Below are positions 36,239 through 44,261 of a stretch of DNA of 64,000 nt, one piece after another. Below the pieces are notes generated by a model. That model had not been told where the DNA came from, did no database searches, and worked only from the letters and a program-made list of their open reading frames with translations. The translations under genes and the position numbers were made by a program. Every line of letters begins with the position of its first letter. The stretch's first letter is position 1. This stretch comes from Bacteroidota bacterium (GTDB lineage Bacteria; Bacteroidota; Bacteroidia; AKYH767-A; OLB10), in assembly GCA_016717325.1 (NCBI GenBank), contig JADKFV010000022.1, positions 1 through 64,000 of the forward strand, in the 5' to 3' direction.

Positions 36239-37125
36239 ACAGGGCTTTTCGCAATCCCATTATTAGTACTCATCCACAAATTACCTTTATCATCCTGTAA
36301 TATTCCATACACCACATTGTTTGGCAATCCGTTTTCAGTTGTATAAGTTTTACACTTGCCGGTTGCGATATTAAATTTTGTAAGCCCTCCGCCTTTGGTT
36401 CCAACCCACAAAATATTGTTTTCGAATTGGTCTTTACATAAAGTGTAAATCTGATTCATTGGAAGCGAAGTGCTGTCAGTATTACTGTGTTCGTATATCT
36501 TCCACTCAGCAGTGGTAGTATTGAAAAAAAGTAGCCCGCCCATGGTTCCAAGCCAGAGGTTATTATTTTCATCAGGCAGAATAATTGATGTTAATGGATA
36601 TTCTTTTACTGCTTCGGTTAAATGTGGAATAGGGTAAGATTTTATGTCATTCGGCTTGTCTTTATCAAATTTGTAAAGCTTTGCATTTGAACCTATTCCA
36701 AAACTCAACCATAATTTTCCTTCATTATCAATCCTGGGTTTTAATTCCCAAAAATCTATCCAGTGGGTGTATGTTAGATTAAATATTGTTTTCAATTTCC
36801 AACTCTTATCAAAATAAACAACCGATGTATCCCTTAATACCCAGTATCCATCTTTGTCAATACAAAATGTATTAAAACGCGATTGGTAATCAGCATTCAA
36901 TTTAAAACCTTTACCTGTTTTCGTTTCTTCTGTTTGTGGAATTTTAATCAGCTTTTCCGATTTCCTGTCGTATAAAAATATATTAACTGCAAAGTTCCGA
37001 AGCCATATTTTTTCCTCTTTATAATCATCCCAAATTGTATTCAAACTAAAGCCGTCCTGCGAATTTCCTATGTGTAAAAATCGTTCCACAGCGGGATTGA
37101 ATTTTATTATACATATCCATTAGTG
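36229..37125 (-). CDS. TCS2 kinase, second propeller part (segment 2 of 4)
   Basis: Reg_prop blades: FNPAVERFLHIGNSQDGFSL, NNLWLGTMGGLLFFN, NILWVGTKGGGLTKFN and GNLWMSTNNGIAKSP, after which the tandem repeat brings a stop. The coding really begins at about 37125, where IIKFNPAVERF continues the previous segment after a shift near GTNGY; the ATG at 37089 is not a true start. Periplasmic sensing domain; ligand unknown. Confidence 0.7.
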
Positions 37126-37195
37126 CCCATCCAAATGGTTCCGCATCTGTCTCTATAAATTCTGCCAATGCCTCCAAACACTTTTGGTTTAATAG

Positions 37196-38164
37196 CTAAA
37201 TCCAATGGAAGCAATTTGTAAAGTTTTTTTTGGCGGGATCGTAAATGTTTCCGCCACCTAAACCACCAAACCAAATTCGACCTTTGTTGTCAACATCTGC
37301 GTTTCCTAAGTCAATGCTGTTGTATGCACTGTCGGTTTTTAAACCGGTGGTTTCATCATAAATTGTAAATGCTCGATAACCAATTAAAATCAATCTATGA
37401 TGAATAGTATCTTCGGCAGCAACAAATTCAAAACCTTCTTGTAAATTATCGCTTGGCTTAACCTGCGAAAAAGTTTTTTTCGAAAAACGTTTTATTTTGT
37501 TTGGCTTTGATACATCAGCATTCGGATAAATAAAAATGGAATCGCGATACGATAAATACATTTCATTTTTTGAAGAAATGAAAAAGTAAACACGATTTGT
37601 ATCATTAATTTTTTTGGGTAAAAAATCGGTCAACTCTACAACTTTTAATTTGAAATCAGACTCTGCAAATTCAGGCTTGCCAATTAAAGTCACCTTCAAG
37701 AATCCGTGACCGGAGTATAAAAACAAATTTTCATTTGCATCCAAAAATGCATGTTGCCACGAAACTTCATTTTTTAAAAGAGTATTTTGAATATGATAGG
37801 CTTTATCTGTTTCTGGATTAAAAACATCTATGCTTCCGTCAAGATAAAAAACCCATAAAAACCCGCGCTTGTCGGCTAGTAAATTTGTAATATGATTTTT
37901 AGCAATGGAGTACGGTTTTTTTTCATCATGCACATAAACAGTAAAATTGTATCCGTCATATTTATTCAATCCATCCTTGGTTCCAAACCACATGAATCCA
38001 TTTTTATCCTGAACAATACTTGTGATATTTCCCTGCGATAAACCATCTTCAACGGTAAGCATTTCAACCTTTATTTTTTTTTCGGTAATGCTATCGGCTG
38101 CAGGTTGTGCCTGAACACATTTCAGCAAAGTCATTAAAATAAAAAGCAGGATTTTTTTTTTCAT
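37196..38164 (-). CDS. TCS2 kinase, N-terminal propeller part (segment 1 of 4)
   Basis: The real start of the kinase gene: signal peptide MKKKILLFILMTLLKCVQAQ, then blades VEDGLSQGNITSIVQDKNGF, MWFGTKDGLNKYDG and GRIWFGGLGGGNIYDP. The frame ends with NFTNCFHWI at an A8 run near 37215; with nine A it would read on as LYKLLPLDLAIKPKVFGGIG, up to a second shift near 37110. The full-length protein would match the 1,021-residue TCS1 kinase. Three or four breaks plus the repeat insert suggest either a decayed gene or poor consensus here. Confidence 0.75.
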   Translation of the reverse strand: MKKKILLFILMTLLKCVQAQPAADSITEKKIKVEMLTVEDGLSQGNITSIVQDKNGFMWFGTKDGLNKYDGYNFTVYVHDEKKPYSIAKNHITNLLADKRGFLWVFYLDGSIDVFNPETDKAYHIQNTLLKNEVSWQHAFLDANENLFLYSGHGFLKVTLIGKPEFAESDFKLKVVELTDFLPKKINDTNRVYFFISSKNEMYLSYRDSIFIYPNADVSKPNKIKRFSKKTFSQVKPSDNLQEGFEFVAAEDTIHHRLILIGYRAFTIYDETTGLKTDSAYNSIDLGNADVDNKGRIWFGGLGGGNIYDPAKKNFTNCFHWI

Positions 38165-38288
38165 AAAGGCATAAATGGGTTTGGTAAATTTAATTATCGT
38201 TTTTGAAAATGCATGATAAAATTAAAATGACAGAGGTGAATGTTATTGGGTTAAGAAATCAGAGCGCATGCCAACCCCCTTTATGGCA

Positions 38289-38427
38289 ATGTCATTAAGT
38301 TAAGCCATCCGCGCACCCTGAATCCCTAAAGGGAGCCAGTCCGTTGTAACGAAACCTGCGCGGAGGCGCCCTTTAGGGCTACGGGTGAGCGCAGGCAATT
38401 GGATTTAATTCCTTAACTTAATGCCAT
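38289..38427. repeat. Nested palindromic element, MITE/REP-like
   Basis: The outer arms ATGTCATTAAGTTAAG (38289) and CTTAACTTAATGCCAT (38412) match at 15 of 16 bases inverted. Inside, GCGCACCC..CCCTAAAGGG.GCC pairs with GGC.CCCTTTAGGG..GGGT.GCGC. A partial third arm (CACCCTGACCCTGAAGGGCG) follows at about 38470. No coding frame. GC is higher than in the surrounding sequence. Confidence 0.6.
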
Positions 38428-38601
38428 CCTACTTTAGGGCAGGGGTAAGCCATCAACGCCCGCCAACGCACACCCTGACCCTGAAGGGCGCAGCCGCACC
38501 AGTGAATATTCTTCCATTCAATTTTTCTTATGATAAAACACTTCAATGTAGTTTATGGAGAACTCATTTTATAGCCGATTAACTCATTATTGGATTTTCC
38601 T

Positions 38602-38619
38602 ATCAACAATATTGTTGAT
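38602..38619. promoter_or_regulatory. Candidate operator 2b upstream of the collagen-like gene
   Basis: Perfect palindrome ATCAACAATATTGTTGAT, identical to 34732-34749 and 38644-38661. Confidence 0.65.
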
Positions 38620-38643
38620 TTTTCATTCAAAGGGTGCCAAAAA

Positions 38644-38661
38644 ATCAACAATATTGTTGAT
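38644..38661. promoter_or_regulatory. Candidate operator 2c upstream of the collagen-like gene
   Basis: Second copy of the same palindrome (20 bp here with flanking A/T, 38643-38662), centred 42 bases, about four helical turns, from the first and about 107 bases before the ATG at 38760. Confidence 0.65.
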
Positions 38662-38759
38662 TGACAGTCACACTTTCAAGGTGCAAATTTGTCCCGATAA
38701 ATTTTTGCAGCTGTACAATGCAAAAAAAACATTACTCAAACATCTAAAGTTTTAAAAAA

Positions 38760-41690
38760 ATGAAGAAAATCATCAACATCATTCTGGGCATTTCTGTCTT
38801 CTGCCTTCTTATGGTCGGCATTAGCAATGCACAAGCACCGCAGGCAATCCCTTATCAGGGAGTAGCGCGCAATGCAAGTGGCAACATAGTTGCCAATCAA
38901 AACATCTCCCTACGCTTCACGGTGAGGGACCTTACTATTAACGGCTTTGTAGATTCTTACAAAGAAACGCACAGCGTAACCACAAACACGCTTGGGTTAT
39001 TTACCGTAAACATTGGGCAGGGAACTGCTGTTAGCGGTACGTTCTCCGGTATTGTGTGGGCAACAGGCGGCAAGTTTTTACAGGTAGAACTGGATGTCAC
39101 AGGAGGAACTTCCTATATTGATATGGGAACTACACAACTTAACAGCGTGCCTTATGCCTTTTATGCAGAAACTGCCAATGTGCCAGGCTTGCCCGGTCCG
39201 GTTGGTCCACAAGGTCAGCAGGGTTCATCGGGTTTGCAAGGTCCTGCGGGTGCAACGGGTGTTGCTGGTCCGCAAGGCCCGGCAGGGAACGATGGTACAC
39301 CGGGTGCACAAGGTCCACAAGGAGTACCCGGAACTTCTGGTATTCAAGGTTCCGCAGGCAATGACGGTGCGATGGGTCCGCAAGGTCCTGTTGGTTTAAC
39401 AGGTTTAACAGGTGAAACAGGAGCAACAGGGGCTACTGGTCCGCAAGGTCCTGCCGGCAATGACGGTGCTACAGGTCCGCAAGGTCCGCAGGGAATTCCA
39501 GGTGCAGTTGGAGTAACAGGTGCACAAGGTGCAACAGGAGCAACCGGTCCGCAAGGTCCAATTGGATTAACTGGCGCTACGGGAGCCTCGGGTGCAATAG
39601 GCGCACAAGGTCCACAAGGAAATACCGGTCCTGCAGGTACAGGTGTTAGTATTCTCGGTTCTTATAATACGTTATTAGATTTACAAACTGCACATCCCAC
39701 CGGAAATACCGGTGATGCTTATCTCATTGGCGGTAACCTTTATGTATGGAATGGCAGCAGTTGGCAAAATGTAGGAAACATACAGGGTCCGCAGGGAGTT
39801 GCAGGAGCACAGGGAGCAATAGGCGCAACAGGTTCTCAAGGCACAACCGGAGCAACCGGAGCAACTGGTCCGCAAGGTCCTATTGGTTTAACCGGTAATA
39901 CAGGAGCAACGGGTGCAACAGGTCCGCAGGGTCCGATTGGCTTAACAGGTGCAACAGGTCCTCAAGGTCCGATTGGTGGAACCGGAGCCACAGGTGCGCA
40001 AGGTCCGACAGGATTATTAACGAGTGGTGCCGCAGCAGGCAATACTCCATACTGGAATGGCACTTCATGGATAATAAATTCAAGCAATGTATTTAATAAC
40101 GGAGGCAATGTTGGCGTGGGAACAAATACGCCTGCAAACAAATTAGATGTGGAAGGCGGTTTGGCAGTGGGAGCATCTTATTCTGGTACATCGGCTGCGC
40201 CAACTAACGGAGCAATCATACAAGGCAATGTGGGTATAGGCACACCATCACCTGTTGCACGTCTTGAAGTAAAAGAAATTGCAGCAGGGTCTGCAATACC
40301 TGCTTTGAGAGTTTACCAGGATAATTGCGGACCGGCATGTGCACAAACTACAGGCAAGGCATTGCAATTGGTAAATACGAATACAACGGATGTCGGCAAC
40401 GGAGCAAGGCTTTCATTTGCCGATCCTGTTAATGTAACTAATAATGACGAAGGTGCAGCAAGCATTCAATTAGTAAACAGGGTTTCTGCAAGCGGTATTG
40501 GAGGATTAGCTTTTTCAACCCGCAGTGTATCAGGTTTTGCAGAACGGATGCGATTAGATACTGCAGGCAATGTAGGTATTGGTACAACATTGCCAACAGC
40601 AAAACTGCATGTTGCAGGTAACATTAAAGCATTTAACAGCGGTGCATTACAATTAGAAGGCGGGCAGGGGAATGCTACCGAATGGACCATAAGCAGGCAG
40701 GATGGCGTGGGCTTTTCCTATATGCACATCAGGTATTCGGGTACTACAGGGCAGAACGCTACCAATGGCGCAGTAATGAGTATAAAGCATGATGGCAATG
40801 TGGGTATTGGAACCCCAACACCAGGAGCTAAATTAGAAGTAGCCGGTCAGGTTAAGATAACAGGAGGCACACCGGGCACAGGTAAAGTACTAACATCTGA
40901 TGCAGGCGGATTGGCAAGTTGGCAATCATCAGGACTTCCTACCGGAACTACAAGCGGTGAAATGTTATACTGGAATGGCACGGCATGGGTAACCATTGCA
41001 GCTGGCCCGGCAGGTATGAAAGGTGATGAAGCTCCAACCTTGCGTTACTGCAATGGTGTGCCAACATGGTACGATTGCCCTATTCAGATTGGTGATATCT
41101 ATCATGGTGGTATTGTATTTTATATTGATGGAACTGGTCAGCATGGTTTGGTTGCTAAAACTACCGATAATGCAAATGCTACTTGGGGATGCCCTACAGC
41201 AGATGTGAATACTACATCAGCTGCAGTGGGAGAAGGGGATAATAATACATCAGAAGCAAATGATGTCTTTGATCAAGCTCAGGTTAGCTATCAAATGGCA
41301 TATGCTGCTGCACAACAATCTTATCAAGCTCAATTACAGCAAATTGTGTCATGTTGCCCTCAAGGAACATTTAATCAAACACTCGGTGGTTGTCCCCCTT
41401 GTGGATATGCCGTATTCACACCACCTCCGATTCAAACATGCGGGTCAGGATATGGTGCAATTGGAAGCTTTAATAATTCAGCCGATTGGTTTTTGCCTTC
41501 AAAGGATGAGTTGAACTTAATGTACACCAATCTTAAGCTTGCCAATTTGGGCGGATTTAGCAATGCCAATTACTGGAGTTCACATCAATCAAATGCCTCA
41601 AATGCATGGATGCAGGATTTTACAAACGGCACACAAGCTACTGCCGGCAAGGGTACTACACGTAAAGTTCGTGCTGTTAAGGTGTTTTAA
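38760..41690 (+). CDS. Collagen-like surface fibre protein with Lcl/DUF1566 C-terminal domain
   Basis: 976 residues. Signal peptide to about 24 (ILGISVFCLLMVGISNAQ), then an N-terminal domain shared by Bacteroidota fibre proteins (AIPYQGVARNASGNIVANQ). Two blocks of Gly-X-Y collagen repeats follow at about 142-295 and 343-418 (GPQGPAGNDG, GATGATGPQGPIG), split by a small globular domain (GVSILGSYNTLLDLQTAHP). A head region (NVGIGTPSPVARLEV) is followed by a C-terminal domain like that of Legionella Lcl, DUF1566 (WFLPSKDELNLMYTNLKLA, NYWSSHQ, TRKVRAVKVF). It has no T9SS tail. Collagen-like trimers of this kind act in adhesion or biofilm. Paired palindromes upstream suggest control by TCS2. The next T9SS gene starts 21 bases after. 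Confidence 0.9.
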   Translation: MKKIINIILGISVFCLLMVGISNAQAPQAIPYQGVARNASGNIVANQNISLRFTVRDLTINGFVDSYKETHSVTTNTLGLFTVNIGQGTAVSGTFSGIVWATGGKFLQVELDVTGGTSYIDMGTTQLNSVPYAFYAETANVPGLPGPVGPQGQQGSSGLQGPAGATGVAGPQGPAGNDGTPGAQGPQGVPGTSGIQGSAGNDGAMGPQGPVGLTGLTGETGATGATGPQGPAGNDGATGPQGPQGIPGAVGVTGAQGATGATGPQGPIGLTGATGASGAIGAQGPQGNTGPAGTGVSILGSYNTLLDLQTAHPTGNTGDAYLIGGNLYVWNGSSWQNVGNIQGPQGVAGAQGAIGATGSQGTTGATGATGPQGPIGLTGNTGATGATGPQGPIGLTGATGPQGPIGGTGATGAQGPTGLLTSGAAAGNTPYWNGTSWIINSSNVFNNGGNVGVGTNTPANKLDVEGGLAVGASYSGTSAAPTNGAIIQGNVGIGTPSPVARLEVKEIAAGSAIPALRVYQDNCGPACAQTTGKALQLVNTNTTDVGNGARLSFADPVNVTNNDEGAASIQLVNRVSASGIGGLAFSTRSVSGFAERMRLDTAGNVGIGTTLPTAKLHVAGNIKAFNSGALQLEGGQGNATEWTISRQDGVGFSYMHIRYSGTTGQNATNGAVMSIKHDGNVGIGTPTPGAKLEVAGQVKITGGTPGTGKVLTSDAGGLASWQSSGLPTGTTSGEMLYWNGTAWVTIAAGPAGMKGDEAPTLRYCNGVPTWYDCPIQIGDIYHGGIVFYIDGTGQHGLVAKTTDNANATWGCPTADVNTTSAAVGEGDNNTSEANDVFDQAQVSYQMAYAAAQQSYQAQLQQIVSCCPQGTFNQTLGGCPPCGYAVFTPPPIQTCGSGYGAIGSFNNSADWFLPSKDELNLMYTNLKLANLGGFSNANYWSSHQSNASNAWMQDFTNGTQATAGKGTTRKVRAVKVF

Positions 41691-41711
41691 TCATTTAATA
41701 AAAAAAATGAA

Positions 41712-43696
41712 ATGAAAAAATCATCATAATAATAGCAATTACCATAGTCAATGGTCAATGGTCAATGGTCAATTCCCAAAGCATTAGCCGCAAAGTAATC
41801 TCCACTGCAGGAGGTACACTGTCAGGTAGCGGCAACATGCTCACTTATAACATAGGTGAGCCGGCAGTATACACCCTTAATGTGGGTGGCAATATGCTCA
41901 CACAGGGTTTTGAACAACCCGGTGAACAACTGATTACGGGCGCAGTTTCCACTTCGCTATGTGTGGGCAGCATCATCAGCGTTCCTTACAATTCCATTGA
42001 TGTAGGAGGTGGCAATATCTTTACTGCACAGTTAAGTAATAGTGCAGGCAGTTTTGCCAATCCTGTTACTATTGGTACTGCTTTGGGCAATGCATCGGGC
42101 AGTATGAGTTGCGCTGTGCCGTTAAGTACACCTTCGGGCAGTGGTTACAGGGTTAGGGTGGTAAGCAGTTCGCCCGCAGTAATTGCAGGTGATAATGGCA
42201 CCAACATCGTTATAGGCAGTTTGCCTGTTCCGGTTATCAGTGGCAACAATGCATTTTGTGCAGGAGGATTCACAACCATTAATGCAGGTGCATGGTCGGG
42301 TTACCTGTGGTCAACTGGAGCAACTACGCAAACAGTTTCGGCAAATATAGCAGGAACGTATATAGTAACAGTTACCAATAGCTTTGGATGCACCGGAACG
42401 GTTTCGAAAACTGTAACTATGGTTGCAGCGCCTGCACCTTCAATTAGCGGAGTAACTACTATTTGTTCGCCCGGCTCAACTGTGCTTACTGCTAATGCAG
42501 GTTTCAGTTCTTACAGCTGGTCAACAGGCAGTACATTGCAATCAATTACTGTAAGCAGCCCCGGAACCTACACGGTATCGGTTGCAAATTCATCCGGCTG
42601 TACAGCATCGACAACAAAAACAGTGGTGGCAGGCAATGCAGCACCGCAACAACCGGGAGTTATATCAGGCCCGGCCGTGGTTTGTAAAAACAGCAATGCG
42701 CCATACTCCATAGCCTTGGTACCCGGTGCTACCAGCTATACCTGGACAGCCACATCGGGCGCAACAGTGAGTTCAGGACAAGGTACAGCCAATGTGGTTA
42801 TTAATTTCAGCAATACTGCTACCAATGCTACCCTTACTGTTGTGGCAAGCAATAGTTGCGGTACAAGTACACAGCGGACATTTACTTATGTTATTTCCAA
42901 TTTGCTACCTGCAACTCCATTTGCTATCACCGGTTCGCTATTTGGGCTTTGCAATCAAAGCAGTGCACCTTACAGCTGTCCCTTGGTAGCTAATGCCATA
43001 TCTTATTTATGGACTGTACCTGCAGGTGTTACCATACTCACAGGTCAGGGAACAAATTCTATAACAGTAAAATACAATAGCGCGTTCACCACAACAGGCA
43101 ATATAAGTGTAGTTGCACAAAATGGTTGTGGCAGCAGTGCAGCGCGTACTGTAACCGTTAATGCCAAACCAAAGACTCCCGTAATTACCGGTTTAAACTG
43201 GGCATGTAAAAACCAAACGGGTCTGGTTTATTCTGTTGCTCCGGTTGCAGGTGCAACATCATATACATGGACAATAGTTTCAGGCAGTACTTTGGTTAGC
43301 GGCCAGGGCACTTCATCAATAGTAGTTAACTGGGGAAGCATTAATGGATTAATTTATTGTAAAGCCAACAGTGCGTGTGGCAGCAGCCCAAATGGAACTT
43401 TTGCGGTGGCTTTTACTTGCAAAGAAGCTACATCATCGTTCGATATTTCGGAATTTACATTATTCCCAAATCCTGCAGATGAAATTACCACATTGCAATT
43501 CGATGGCTTTGCCGAGGGTAATGCAACTATAGCTATATACGATGTGCTGGGTAAGCAAATAATGGCTACTAATTTTAGTGTGATAACAGGAGTAAATCAA
43601 TTTCCAATTAAGCTCGATAACTTTGCTAAAGGTATATACACTGTAAAAGTAACTTTCAACGGATACTCACGAATGGAGAAGTTGGTGGTGCAGTAG
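41712..43696 (+). CDS. T9SS-secreted protein with PKD-like domains, signal peptide out of frame
   Basis: The natural start is ATG 41712, but its frame stops after MKKSS; one more A in the A6 run at 41715 would give MKKIIIIIAITIVNGQW and join the long frame, whose first in-frame ATG is 41765. The mature protein starts SISRKVISTAGGTLSGSGNM, followed by an N-terminal domain, two Ig-like modules (LWSTGATTQT), three PKD-like domains at about 290-560 (SYTWTATSGATVSSGQGT, CKNQTGLVYSVAP) and a type A sorting domain (FTLFPNPADEITTLQF, final EKLVVQ). It is cotranscribed with the collagen-like gene and may be its surface partner. Confidence 0.82.
41747..41774 (+). repeat. Heptanucleotide tandem repeat in the signal-peptide region
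   Basis: GTCAATG is repeated three times plus one imperfect copy (GTCAATT), in the coding region of the signal peptide of the gene above. Gain or loss of one unit would change the reading frame. Confidence 0.85.
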
Positions 43697-43938
43697 GTTT
43701 TGTTGAATGGTAATTTGAAAGAGCAGCCGGTGAGAAATTGCCGGCTGTTTTTTTTGTCTCAACAAAAATTATTAACCTCAAATTATGCTGTAGAAGTTGA
43801 AGAACGAGCCGAGCTATAAGCAAAATTTGGGGTTATCCCGATTTAGAAAATCGCCCATTTGATGAAATGCAATGGAGCCAAAAGGGTTGATTTTTTCAAT
43901 CGTTTTGCAAATGATAATTTCCATTGCATAAATTGGGT
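43496..43938. repeat. Direct repeat, right copy, flanking the TCS2/collagen block
   Basis: Matches 33603-34050 from inside the sorting domain through the terminator to about 180 bases downstream. The two copies lie about 9.9 kb apart in the same orientation. This copy belongs to a complete gene, so the left one is the derived fragment. Confidence 0.85.
43724..43755 (+). terminator. Terminator after the T9SS gene
   Basis: Stem CAGCCGG/CCGGCTG, 10-base loop, T8 tract. Confidence 0.87.
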
Positions 43939-44261
43939 TAAACATTTTATTATTATTACAATCGGTGTTTTAAAAGTTGAAAATATAAGACTTATTCTTT
44001 TGATTATTTATTGTATTCCTTTAATCATTGACAAGATTAGCAGGCAAATGCCTTTAATATAAAAAACCGTTTTTGCTGTTGCCTTGAAATTTTAAATGGA
44101 AACAAATTGCAATTTCTAATAGCGGCAAAAAAACTAAAGCAATGCTATCCAATATCTTACAAAATAATTAATCAAAATACTTTACTAAATTACGTATTTT
44201 AAAAACTAAATACCTATTATTGAGTTTTCAAATAGTCCCTCTTAAAAATAATTTTTATTAA
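43939..44261. other. Intergenic region upstream of the M36 protease
   Basis: AT-rich, with no frame that matches a family and no repeat beyond the end of the direct repeat. The promoter of the protease gene must lie here, but I cannot point to convincing boxes. Confidence 0.5.

Noticed and set aside
35925..36266. Open frames on both strands across the 45-bp repeats
   Set aside because: A 45-bp repeat without stops opens several frames at once; only the frame continuing into the kinase domain is meaningful.
43859..44062. Small open frame after the T9SS gene
   Set aside because: It lies in the end of the direct repeat, differs in its tail from the copy at 33972, and has no family features.
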